The notes below the pieces were generated by a model. The model was not told the DNA's origin and made no database searches. It saw nothing but the letters and a program-made list of their open reading frames with translations. Positions 29,934-40,388 of a DNA stretch of 64,000 bases are shown here, piece by piece; the first letter of the stretch is position 1; the number at the start of each line of letters is the position of its first letter. Source of the DNA: Cytidiella melzeri (lineage: Eukaryota > Basidiomycota > Agaricomycetes > Polyporales > Irpicaceae); the NCBI GenBank assembly GCA_022592445.1, contig JABYQR010000268.1, positions 1 to 64,000 on the forward strand, in the 5' to 3' direction. The translations under genes and the position numbers were made by a program.

Positions 29934-30570
29934 GGTAAGAGTGGTGGTGAGCAAAGTACTGGTGGGTAGTGAGTAGTCCTGGTTCAACAGAGTGGATAAG
30001 ACTGAGGGGATATGCCCTCAGGAGTGCCTCTATATATACATGAAGGGGAGGACCCCAGGTACTACCCTAAGACCCCTAATACCTACATGAGTAAGCAAAG
30101 TAATCTACCTTACTAAGCATGCCCTATGCCCTGGTGGTGCCACTTCAATAATTGACCAATAACAATTGTCCCCATGACCTGACCCCATGACCCAGTCCCA
30201 AGGCTAGACTTGTTCTAGCTTGTTCTAAGACAAGGCTAGACTTTTCCAGAAGGTTCTAAGAACTATGACATCATCTAATGGAATGATCTATACCATGACA
30301 TCATAGTTCCAGCATGTTCCACAAGGTTCCAGAGAGTTCTATCATGTGATACACACATAAGGAAAGGAGCACATCAGCACATCAGAGACAGAGGGTGCAT
30401 CAACGCATCAATTGATGAGCGCTGAAATAAACGCCGGAATAAGTGCTGAATAAGTGCCAGATAAGCACCCAAATAGACGTCGGATAAGCGCTGGATAAGC
30501 ACCTAAATATTCCCAATCATACCATTGCCTGGTAAGGCAAGTCTTGTAGAAACATTGAAAATCTGTGACA
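29934..30570 (-). repeat. LTR-B copy 1, right part
   Basis: Continues 15,515-15,579. Read on the minus strand it begins TGTCACAGATTTTC and contains the TATATATA promoter. It matches LTR-B copy 3 (31,739-32,427) along its length. Confidence 0.85.
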
Positions 30571-31148
30571 ATTCCTGGGTTTACAACCTCATGGAGAAGC
30601 TTTCCGAGGATGCGCAAAAGGCATTATCCACTGACATCTCCCTCTGGGCATTGTTTACTTCTCAAGACCACCTAAACCTTGCCTTCCAGGTCTACAAGCG
30701 ATGTCGGAACAAGCGATCTCACTTTAATAGCAGTACAGCCGGGACCATGTCTGTGATCAAGGACCCTGCCGTGGTTTGGCCAGATTATGTGCAGTACCAG
30801 CAGCAACACGCAGCTGTCGCAAAATCCCACAATCTCATTATTGCAATGGACGTTCCCAAGCTTGAACACGCGGCAAGTCCCTGTCTCAAAGCACAGTCCA
30901 TCTCCCGTGTCATCCAATTCCTTATCAATACTCCTTTGGTTGACTTTGACACCTATGAGTACAAGCACAATCCCATCTTTTCCCCCCTCCCCCCTCGTCA
31001 GCAGCTTCCCACCGGCAAAGACCATGCCATCTGCCAATACCTCCTAGACAATGTTCACCTCGAGTCTGCGTCCCAAGAGGGCATACGGATGTGTATGGAC
31101 GAATGGATGCGCCAGTTGAAATTTGACAGTCCCCTCGAAACACTTTGA
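30571..31148 (+). pseudogene. Orphan ORF cut by LTR-B insertions
   Basis: About 190 codons starting directly at the LTR-B edge without a native start (SWVYNLMEKLSEDAQKAL, SLWALFTSQDHLNLAFQVYKR, LIIAMDVPKLEHAAS, FLINTPLVDFDTYEY). After the stop TGA the same frame continues with PTFKHLLVWIGNQLTTIHI up to the next LTR-B (31,212). The combination resembles, from memory, fungal DUF6589-type proteins (VWxGDQLT motif), a weak assignment. It is not similar to any other part of the window, so it may be a host or transposon gene whose ends were removed. Confidence 0.4.
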
Positions 31149-31211
31149 AACCACCCAACCTTCAAGCACCTGTTGGTCTGGATTGGCAACCAACTCACAA
31201 CCATCCACATC

Positions 31212-31738
31212 TGTAACAGTTAAGGTTACACTCACCAGATAGTTGTTAAACTTGAAGGGGAGATAGTGAGATAGAGAGTAGAGTGTTGGTGAGAGTGTGT
31301 ACTGGGCAGTACGAAGTAGTCCTTGATCAACAGAGTGGATAAGACTGAGGGGGTATGCCCTCAGCAGTGCCTCTATATATACATGAAGGGGAGGACCCCA
31401 GGTACTACCCTAAGGCCCCTAATACCTACATGAGTAAGCGAAGTAATCTACCTTACTAAGCATGCCCTATGCCCTAGTGGTGCCACTTCAATAATCAACC
31501 AATAACAATTGTCCCCATGACCTGACCCCATGACCCAGTCCCAAGGCTAGACTTGTTCTACCTTGTTCTAAGACAAGGCTAGACTTTTCCAGAAGGTTCC
31601 AAGAACTATGACATCATCTAATGGAATGTTCTATACTATGACATCATAGTTCCAGCATGTTCCACAAGGTTCCATAGAGTTCTATCATGTGATACACAGA
31701 TAAGGAAAGGAGCACATCAACACATCAGAGACAGAGGG
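31212..31738 (-). repeat. LTR-B copy 2 (truncated)
   Basis: Starts TGTAACAG on the plus strand as copy 1 does, and ends at ACAGAGGG without the last ~160 bp. It abuts copy 3, which has the opposite orientation. Confidence 0.85.
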
Positions 31739-32427
31739 TCACAGATGTTCAATGTTTCTACAAGACTTGCCTTACCAGGCAACGGTATTATTGGGAATAT
31801 TCAAGCGCTTGTCAAGCGTTTATCCAGCGCTTATTTGGTGCTTATCAGGCCCTTATTCCGGCGCTTATTCTCAGTACCTATCAATTGATGCGCTGATGCG
31901 CCTCCTGTCTCTGATGCGCTGATGTGCTCCTTTCTTTATCTGTGTATCACATGATAGAACTCTCTGGAACCTTGTGGAACATGCTAAAACTATGATGTCA
32001 TAGTATAGAACATTCCATTAGATGATGTCATAATTCTTAGAACCTTCTGGAAAAGTCTAGCCTTGTCTTAGAACAAGCTAAAACAAGTCTAGCCTTGGGA
32101 CTGGGTCATGGGGTCAGGTCATGGGGACAATTGTTATTGGTTGATTATTGAAGTGGCACCACTAGGGCATAGGGCATGCTTAGTAAGGTAGATTACTTTG
32201 CTTACTCATGTAGGTATTAGGGGTCTTAGGGTAGTACCTGGGGTCCTCCCCTTCATGTATATATAGAGGCACTCCTGAGGGCATATCCCCTCAGTCTTAT
32301 CCACTCTGTTGAACCAGGACTACTCACTACCCACCAGTACTTTGCTCACCACCACTCTTACCCTCTATCTCACCACATCCCCCTCAAGTTAACAAACTTA
32401 TCTGGTGAGTGTAGCATTACTGTTACA
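31739..32427 (+). repeat. LTR-B copy 3: 5' LTR of a Gyp-B element
   Basis: TCACAGATGTTC ... ACTGTTACA; TATATATA at 32,258-32,265. It is followed by a primer site and a leader shared with 52,590-53,140, so it is a 5' LTR, not a solo LTR. A donor-like GTGAGT lies near its 3' end. The element is cut at 32,968 by Gyp-D2. Confidence 0.8.
32292..32302 (+). promoter_or_regulatory. Gyp-B predicted mRNA 5' end
   Basis: CAGTCTTATCC, 34 nt from the first base of the TATA box and the exact reverse complement of the primer site at 32,431-32,441. Confidence 0.6.
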
Positions 32428-32430
32428 TTT

Positions 32431-32441
32431 GGATAAGACTG
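32431..32441 (+). promoter_or_regulatory. Gyp-B self-primer binding site
   Basis: GGATAAGACTG, 3 nt after the LTR end, complementary over 11 nt to 32,292-32,302. The second copy (52,593-52,603) is identical, but its LTR partner has one mismatch. Confidence 0.65.
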
Positions 32442-32968
32442 CCCCTACTCCCTCACATCTCTGGACGTGCTGGAGGTTTTCTTCCCCTTTCTTCTAGGTC
32501 TTGTGCCTGTGCGTGGGCCCCTTTACAAATCCTCTAGAAATAGAGGTAGCCGGACCATAGGCTTTTAGTGGTAGTCATGTCTAGGATTTGCCTTGATGTG
32601 CACAACTTGAATCACCCTCTTGCCCAATGCTCCTAGAGCTGATCAGAGCAGGGGTTGGCATTATGCCAACATGATGAAAGTGTGCCTCCCCACAGGCGAT
32701 AGTGGAGTCTGGTGTCAGATGCTTGTTATAAGAGCTAGACAACAGGACTACAAGCCCATGAGTGCCTAGGCACGTAGACGGGTAACTTGTTCTGGCTGGA
32801 CTTAGAGTCAGTGAAATACTGATCCGCCAACCATTTGCTGCACTGGTGGAACCGTGACAGAGATCCTATTCACCACCGGACCTGGAGAGAGAGTCCAGGC
32901 TGATGCCGGCACTACCCACGCACACACAGGACCTCTTCTTGATGGAGATTTGTTTTGCACACCACTGA
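32442..32968 (+). other. Gyp-B leader, non-coding
   Basis: Matches 52,604-53,140. There is no ORF of note. The acceptor-like TTTCTTCTAG at about 32,480-32,489 could pair with the GTGAGT in the LTR as a leader intron that spans the primer site. Confidence 0.5.
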
Positions 32969-33478
32969 TGTCACGACCATGCACACTTTTTCCTTTCTTT
33001 TCCTTTTATTTTCGTTATCCTACCTTCTCAATTTCCTTATCTTATCTTATCGATGGTACATGGCTACTGCATGTGATCAAGTGCATGTGACAGACTGGTC
33101 ACATGATCATAGAAGGTGCTGGAACATTGTAGAACATCGCACCATAGCACACCATACATTCCCACGGCAGTGTTAGGAGTACAGACCCGGTACCAGGGGT
33201 CCTTGTTTGAGATGTATATAAACCCACCCTGTAGCTCCCTAAAGACCTCAGATTCTACCTCCTGGTCTTTAGGTGACGTCCACCTTGTACCTAGTCCTTC
33301 ACATTACTAATATAACCTGGTCTTTAGCTCATTGTCAGCTGATCCCTCGTCGTCGTGTCTCCACTCCTCCTCATCACCTATACTCCTGTCGTCATCGTCC
33401 ACGCGAGTTTGCTCGTCGTTCCTCTCCCCCTTGTCGTCACTCCCTCGCTCTTCATAGAGTTGGGTTGTGTTCCTGACA
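32969..33478 (+). repeat. Gyp-D2 5' LTR
   Basis: TGTCACGACC ... TTCCTGACA; TATATAAA at 33,215-33,222. It is 17 bp longer than the D1 LTR. Confidence 0.95.
33250..33260 (+). promoter_or_regulatory. Gyp-D2 predicted mRNA 5' end
   Basis: AGATTCTACCT, 35 nt from the first base of the TATA box, complementary to 33,481-33,491. Confidence 0.65.
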
Positions 33479-34303
33479 TTAGGTAGAATCTCTGTACGCT
33501 CGCCTGGACGTCGCGCAATCGCACACATCCTTTTCCCCAAAGTTTTAAAAAGTTTAGTCCCCCCGGTTTACCAGTACGTTGTATTGGCCCGGACCTTTGA
33601 TCTTACGTCTCACTTCGTGGTTGTAGTGCCTAAGGACATACGCATTCGTCGCCGTGTACCCGAGTCCTTCTTTGAAGCTCGCCGAGAACTACGTGAGCAA
33701 GGTCGTCCTCGTCTCTACACAGAAAAAGACCTTGAAGCTATCGTCTCCTACGTCTCACGTCGTCCCCACTATCACCCTCTCGGCACCCGACTCCCAGCCT
33801 TTGACCACGAAAAGTTTGCTCGTGACAACGAGTCTATTAAGGAACGTGTACGCACGGAGCGCGCACAAACACTCTCCGACCGCATTGAGAAACCATCTCT
33901 CAAGGATCGTATCGCTCGGGCACCTGCACCCCCTCGACCGGACGCGCAAAAACCTGTGACGCTTGACTTCCACAAATTCTCAATCAAGGATCAAGTCGGT
34001 ATCCTCAAGCCGAAGATTGAAGCCACTACTAAACGCCTCAAGATCCTCATCGAACTTACTCGCGACCGCAACGACTCACAGGTAAAGTCAGTTTTGCTAC
34101 TCAACGACAAGCTTCTGTACCTCACAGAGCATACGGAGGAAGTACTCTCCACCCGCACGCCGGCCCAGCTCAAAGCATTGAACTGGGGTCTGCAGTCAGT
34201 AGGACAGATCAACTTCACGCAATTACGCAAGAGGTTGACAGAAGTCACGAGTCGAGTTGCATTCGTAGCAGACGGAGGATATTTTGAGAAACTCCCTTTG
34301 TAG
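33479..34303 (+). other. Gyp-D2 ORF1: conserved open frame in an AUG-free region
   Basis: About 275 codons open to TAG (34,301-34,303) followed at once by a second TAG. No ATG occurs in any frame between the predicted mRNA start (33,250) and the Gag ATG (34,721). The sequence is colinear with D1 ORF1 (RRELREQGRPRLYTEKDLEAIVSYV, KPVTLDFHKFSIKDQVGILKPKI). The protein is lysine/arginine-rich with helical segments and no transmembrane region. It is not a domain I can name. See the D1 entry for the evidence of protein-level selection. Confidence 0.7.
33481..33491 (+). promoter_or_regulatory. Gyp-D2 self-primer binding site
   Basis: AGGTAGAATCT, 2 nt inside the 5' LTR, the same sequence and position as in D1. 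Confidence 0.7.
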
Positions 34304-34306
34304 TAG

Positions 34307-35781
34307 ATAGCAATCATTGAGTGCGATAATCATTTCCACGTCTTTGATCCCGACGATCTTCAGGACTGTTACGATAACGAAGAGGACCACGCATATATTG
34401 AAATCTGCGAACAACAGCCGTGTCCAAATCGAAATCAAAAGTTTGTAGTATCCCGTCATTTCAGAGAAGGACAACGATACCGTGGATACGTAGCTTGCGA
34501 TAACAGTCAAATACCGTTGATTGTCGGAGTTCCTGAAGAAGTCGAGATCAATACCAGTTTAGTTGTACCGGAAAACCCACCGGCTCCACCAGACGATACC
34601 CTCATTATTCCTGATCCCACTGCTACCCCTGTTCCCATCATTCCCGAAACCATACCGGAAATCCCACCGGTAACTCCTGAAACGCCCACCGTCGTCCCCA
34701 TCAATTCCGCACCTGTCACGATGACAACACCCGCAGTCGATCCTGCCTTGATTGCAGCCATTGTAGCTGCAGTTACACAAGCAATGCCAAGACCGCAAGT
34801 CACGGTCAACAATAACGACACCAAGCCCGATAGATACAAGGGCGAACATGGCCGTGACTTAGAACGGTTCTTGTCACAATGCGAGGCTTACTGGGTGACC
34901 GCCAGTATTGCCGATGAAAGAACCAAGGTCCTGACAGCAATCTACCGGTTGTCAGAAAAGGCCGCCCAATGGGCAATACCGGTCACAGATCATATGGCTG
35001 ACCATAACGGTAACTTACCGGCCAACCTCGATACCTGGGCCAAGTTTAAAACTGAGCTCAAGAAGTACTTCGGCGATGCAACGCCCGAAGATACTGCTAT
35101 CCGTGAGTTGGAGAAGCTCTGTGGAGCTGAGAAGAAGGAGAAGAACGCGCGTGACGTAGGAACATATGTCACAGACTTCCAATCCTACGTGGGTCGCATC
35201 TCCGGATTAAGCGACAAGGACAAGGAGATCCGCTTCATCAAGGGCCTCCCAGAGTACATCTATGGTAGATTGGCAACTGCCGAGGCTCCGCCAACGAACT
35301 ATCAGGGGTGGATTGATAGGTCTCTGAAAATGGCGGCTGCGTATGCCCGCATCAGAGAAACAACGGAGAAGAAAATTCCGTCTGTTCCCTCGTCGACCAC
35401 GTCGAGACCTACTCAGTCCCAGCCCCGGTTTACTCCGGTCCTCGCGCTTCCAACGGTCCGGTTCCTATGGAGGTTGACGCCTCCAAGATGCAACAAGGTC
35501 GGCGGTGTTATAACTGCCAGGAACTTACAACGGATCCCAGTCACATTGCACGCACGTGCACCAAGCCTGCAGTTCCTCGTCCACCTCCTCGTGGACCACG
35601 TGTAGCTGCTACCAATGGGGAGGCATCTTCTTCTCGGGCCGAAGAAAAGAAGCCTGAGAAGGAAGAAGCGTCGAACTCGTCGGGAGTATCGGAAGTGACA
35701 CTCAAGGCCGTACTAGGAGAACTGGAGAAGTTGAGGGCGGAGAACGCCGACCTCAAAAAGAGATTGGAGGAGGGTTTTTGA
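34307..35781 (+). pseudogene. Gyp-D2 Gag
   Basis: In frame with ORF1 beyond the UAG pair, and open without a stop from 34,307. CYDNEEDHAYIEICEQQPCPN comes first, then the first ATG of the transcript at 34,721 (MTTPAVDPALIA). The gag domain is as in D1. A 1-nt deletion near 35,443 (where D1 reads LAPRPSNGP) moves the zinc knuckle CYNCQELTTDPSHIARTC and the tail into another frame (35,467-35,781). The tail contains the coiled-coil-like ELEKLRAENADLKKRLEE and ends at the frameshift site. Confidence 0.85.
35772..35781 (+). promoter_or_regulatory. Gyp-D2 gag-pol -1 frameshift site
   Basis: G GGT TTT (35,772-35,778) then stop TGA. The -1 frame reads GFLIRAVIRAAQ into protease. The stop differs from D1 (TAA) but the heptamer is unchanged. 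Confidence 0.8.
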
Positions 35782-38402
35782 TTCGGGCCGTGATTCGAGC
35801 TGCGCAAGCACGCGCCCCACGTTTACCATGTACTAATAGATTTTCCATACTCGCATCTGATGTACTAGAGACTGGTTCTGAATCCGAACATTTTCACGTA
35901 CCTATCACAGTCTCAGGAGTGCGGAGATCTAAAGAAGTCGCAGCTATGATTGATAGTGGAGCCTCGACACTATTCATTCATAAACGGTTTGTTCGAGAGC
36001 ATCGTATTAGGACCCGGAAGTTGAAACAACCCATTCCGGTGTACAACATAGACGGAACCCCAAATCGAGATGGGGCTATTGATGAGGTTGCCATTCTCAA
36101 TATGAGGATAGGAGACCACGAGGAAAGGACCATTTCACGGTCACTGATATTGGGCCAGAAGACGTGATCATAGGAATTGATTGGTTGCGGTATCACAACC
36201 CCACCATTGATTGGTACGAAGGTATCATCAGGATGGATGGATGTCCTGATGCATGTAAACCCAGAGAAAGGGTTGAGGAAGCGAAGGAGGTTGCAGCTAA
36301 GAGAACAGCTGAACCTAAACGGAAGAAGAGGACCCCGGGATTACGGAAAGTTGTGGAACAACTTCCGTATTTGCCGGTGGATACGGAGGAAACCGAAGAA
36401 GACCTCGAAGAGACCACGGAAGGTTCAGGAAGTTTGGATGGGGCCGAATCGCCGAAGTTACAGGCACAGGCCACTACTCAGCTCGGTGGAAAAGGAACTC
36501 CCGACGCATTGTACGCACACGTCCGACACCCATGGTACAAGAAGGCGAACGTTTGTTCACTCTGGCAGGGTATACGTATTCTAGTGAACTAGCGGAGGTT
36601 GAGAACCGGGTGAAACCGGTGAAAACCTTTGAGGAGATGGTACCTGAACAATATCGTCAACATGCTCACATCTTCTCTGAAACGGAATCTCAACGACTTC
36701 CAGAACACAAGTCGTACGACCATGCAATTGAGTTGATTCCAGAAGCAAAAGGATTCCACGCAAAAGTCTACCCGCTTTCACACCCTGAGCAAGAAGAGCT
36801 TGACAAGTTTATCCGAGAAAACCTAGAAAAGGGGTATATTCGACCGTCGAAGTCCCCAATGGCGTCACCCTTCTTCTTTGTAAAGAAAAAGGATGGAAAG
36901 TTACGCCCAGTACAGGATTACCGGAAGTTGAACGAAGTCACTATCAAGAACAGGTATCCATTGCCGTTGATCTCCAAACTTATGGATAGACTGCGAGGCG
37001 CTAGGTTCTTTACCAAGCTAGATGTCAGATGGGGATATAACAATGTCCGTATCAAAGAAGGTGATGAACACAAGGCAGCGTTTGTAACCAACCGTGGACT
37101 TTTCGAACCAACCGTCATGTTCTTCGGACTGACAAACTCTCCGGCTACGTTCCAGAACATGATGAATGATATTTTTGCCGACCTCATTGCCGAAGGCAAA
37201 GTCACGGTCTATTTAGACGATATCCTTATCTATTCCAAGGAAATATCCGAGCACCGCGAGGTGGTACATGAAGTTCTGAGACGGCTCAGGCAACACGACC
37301 TATTCTTGAAACCTGAGAAATGCGAGTTTGAGAGGTCAGAAACGGAGTACCTTGGCGTCATCATTGGCCACAATCAGTTACGTATGGATCCTGTCAAGGT
37401 AAAGGCAGTGGCTGAATGGCCCGTACCGCAGAACGTCTCCGACATCCGCCGATTCCGTGGGTTTGCAAACTTCTACCGAAGGTTCATCAGGGACTTCGGG
37501 AAGATATGTAAACCCCTAGACCGTCTCACAGGTAAGGTCCCTTGGAAATGGGGTCCTGAAGAACAGTCAGCGTTCGATGAACTCCGCCGACGATTTGTGG
37601 AAGCACCAGTATTGGCAATGTGGAGTTTTGATAGACCCACACGTTTGGAAACGGATGCATCCGGATATGCAATGGGAGGAGTGTTGGAACAACAAGCCGA
37701 AGACGGCACGTGGCACCCAGTAGCCTATCGGTCTGAAGGCATGACTGAACCGAACGAAACTATGAGATCTACGACCGAGAACTTATGGCAATTGTGCGAG
37801 CTCTTGAAGACTGGCGTCATTATTTGGAAGGGCTACCAGAGAAATTCCCTATTTTCTCTGACCACAAGAATCTCGAGTATTGGAAGACCGCTCGCAATTT
37901 GACACGTCGTCAAGCGCGTTGGTCATTGTTCCTCTCACGTTTCAACTTTGAGATCATTCCAAAGCCCGGGAAATCTATGGGAAAGTCGGATTCCATGTCA
38001 CGATTGGGCCAACATGAGGTCAAAGACGAAGAAGACAATCTGTCACAAGTAGTCTTAGCGCCTGAGGTTTTCCGAGCTGCCGCTTCTCAACGTGGGCAAG
38101 CTAGTGTACAGCCAGACAGAGACCTGTTGAAACGTATCCGTGACTGTTCTCTTCGAGAAACCGAGGTGGCAGAAGCACTTGCCAAAGTCAAGAAACTCGG
38201 ACCTCGTCTTCTTAGCCGGGGACTCGAAGAGTGGAACAACGAGAATGGACTGTTATTGTTCCGGGGAAAAGTTTATGTTCCTAAAGATGACGAAATCCGA
38301 AAAGAACTAGTTCGGAGACATCACGACTTACCCGCCGCTGGACATCCGGGCAGGTACAAAACGCTGGAACTACTTTCTCGGAACTACTGGTGGCCAGCAT
38401 GA
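35782..38402 (+). pseudogene. Gyp-D2 Pol: protease, RT, RNase H, integrase zinc finger
   Basis: Protease AMIDSGAST (35,778-36,167 frame) is followed by a 1-nt deletion near 36,133. A linker frame (to ~36,592) is followed by another 1-nt loss near 36,500. RT-RH is open 36,532-37,740 with [21 protein letters not shown] and LETDASGYAMGG. A 2-nt loss near 37,750 precedes ELMAIVRALEDWRHYLEG (37,785-38,402). The zinc finger begins with RRHHDLPAAGHPGRYK. A 1-nt loss at ~38,397 (GGTGGCCAGC against GGTGGCCCAGC in D1) ends the frame. Active-site residues are all present. Confidence 0.9.
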
Positions 38403-39727
38403 CACGCTTTGTCAATGACTATGTAGACACGTGTGATACTTGTCAAAGAACCAAGACATACCCCGCCCCACCACGTGGTCCACTCAATCCACTAGATCCG
38501 CCCAATGCTCCATGGGAAAGCGTTACCACGGACTTCATTGTCAAGTTACCGCCATGTAAAGGATACGATTCTATCACGGTTGTAGTTGATCGGACAACAG
38601 CGCAGGTGCATTGTTATCCATCACGAGAAAGCATGAAAACTCCCGAACACGTGCAGGACTATATTGCAAACGTGTTTCGACTCCATGGTGTACCTCGTCA
38701 GATGATCTCAGACCGTGGATCGGTATTCGCGTCCAAGTTTCTCCGTGCTATCTACGATGCACTCGGAGTAAAGTCGTCTATGTCCACTGCGTACCACCCT
38801 CAGACAGACGGTAAAACAGAACGTATGAACCAAGAGATAGAACAATATCTCCGAGTATTCTGTTCCTTCCGACAGGATGACTGGGTAGACTGGTTGCCAA
38901 TTGCGGAGTTTGCGCTCAATAGCCGAGTACACTCGTCCACCGGGAAGGCCCCCTTTGAACTGATCTATGGGTATCTACCAGAGTTCCAGGTGCCTTTGAA
39001 TCCGGTATCAAACGTTCCTGCAGCAGACGAGCATCTTCGAGCACTTCGAGAAGCCCAAGAAGATGCCAAAGCTGCGCTACAACTCACGGCAGAACGCATG
39101 AAGCGATTCTATGATCACGGAGTTACAAAGGCGCCGCAGTTTAAAGTTGGCGATAAGGTTTACGTGGAGCGCGAGAAGCATCCAAAGGAACAGCCGGTGG
39201 CAAAACTAGCACCGAAACGAGATGGTCCTTATGAAGTCTTGGAAAAGATTGGGGACCTGAATTATCGGGTCAAACTCACCATTCGAGACAAGCGACACCC
39301 CGTGTTCCATGTAGATAGGCTACGACCGGCCAAAACGGCAAGTTTGGTTCCCAACCGGGAATTTCCTGAACCGGATCCGATCGTGGTTGACGAAGAAGAG
39401 GAGTACGAAGTAGAACAGATCCTTGATTCTAGAATCTTTGGACGGAAGAAAGAGTTTCAGTACCGCGTCAAGTGGAAAGGATACCCAGATTCAGAAAACT
39501 CCTGGAAACCCGCAACCAACGTTACTCATGCTGATGAAGCAGTTAAAGATTTCCACAGACGGCACCCAGGAGCTCCACGACCAATCGCTACATCTCTATT
39601 CTTGGCGATGAATTTCCGACCAATCAACGAGAATTTTGAGAAACTACCTTCAGAAACTCTACGACGCGTATCCTTGTGGGAAGACGGAAAAGACTCAACT
39701 CCTGCCTTCCGGAGAAAAGGCCTTTAG
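38390..39727 (+). pseudogene. Gyp-D2 Pol: integrase core and chromodomain
   Basis: 445 open codons. CDTCQRTK completes the zinc finger; the core has TTDFIVKLPP, ISDRGSVF and TDGKTERMNQE. A GPY/F-like region (KLAPKRDGPYEVLEKI) and a chromodomain (EVEQILDSRIFGRKKEFQYR ... VKWKGYPDSENSW) follow, then a conserved tail to RRKGL. All three catalytic acidic residues are intact. It is called a pseudogene only because it is out of frame with the rest of Pol. Confidence 0.9.
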
Positions 39728-39738
39728 GAGGGGGGTAA

Positions 39739-40248
39739 TGTCACGACCATGCACACTTTTTCCTTTCTTTTCCTTTTATTTTCGTTATCCTACCTTCTCA
39801 ATTTCCTTATCTTATCTTATCAATGGTACATGGCTACTGCATGTGATCAAGTGCATGTGACAGACTGGTCACATGATCATAGAAGATGCTGGAACATTGT
39901 AGAACATCGCACCATAGCACACCATACATTCCCACGGCAGTGTTAGGAGTACAGACCCGGTACCAGGGGTCCTTGTTTGAGATGTATATAAACCCACCCT
40001 GTAGCTCCCTAAAGACCTCAGATTCTACCTCCTGGTCTTTAGGTGACGTCCACCTTGTACCTAGTCCTTCACATTACTAATATAACCTGGTCTTTAGCTC
40101 ATTGTCAGCTGATCCCTCGTCGTCGTGTCTCCACTCCTCCTCATCACCTATACTCCTGTCGTCATCGTCCACGCGAGTTCGCTCGTCGTTCCTTCCCCCC
40201 TTGTCGTCACTCCCTCGCTCTTCATAGAGTTGGGTTGTGTTCCTGACA
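39739..40248 (+). repeat. Gyp-D2 3' LTR
   Basis: 510 bp after the purine tract AGGAGGGGGGTAA. It is followed directly by truncated LTR-F. Confidence 0.95.
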
Positions 40249-40379
40249 TGTGTCCCGCCGGGCGTCGACTCGCTGGACATTTTGCCTCCGCAGACGGAAG
40301 TATTCTGCCACCCCGTTTCCTCGCTCTCGCGTTTGGGTTTAGGACATAGAAGGAAAGGTTTAGGAGAGGGTCTTTAGGG

Positions 40380-40388
40380 TATATAAAA
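40380..40388 (+). promoter_or_regulatory. LTR-F TATA box
   Basis: TATATAAAA, conserved in copy 2; the first ATG downstream (40,541) opens the 175-codon ORF. Confidence 0.6.

Larger units (their letters stand above)
32969..40248 (+). mobile_element. Gyp-D2: Ty3/gypsy chromovirus
   Basis: Complete structure with 510-bp LTRs (32,969-33,478 and 39,739-40,248) that differ at only about five positions. The flanks differ: on the left Gyp-B leader (CCACTGA), on the right LTR-F (TGTGTCCC), and there is no target duplication. Compared with D1 it has almost no nonsense mutations. It does have several 1-2 nt deletions, in gag (~35,443), at ~36,133, ~36,500 and ~37,750, and in integrase (~38,397). Confidence 0.95.

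Noticed and set aside
30571..31211. LTR-B copies 1 and 2 as the two LTRs of one element
   Set aside because: On the minus strand the base run after copy 2 (GATGTGGATGG) is not the Gyp-B primer site, and the enclosed sequence is not retroelement-like.
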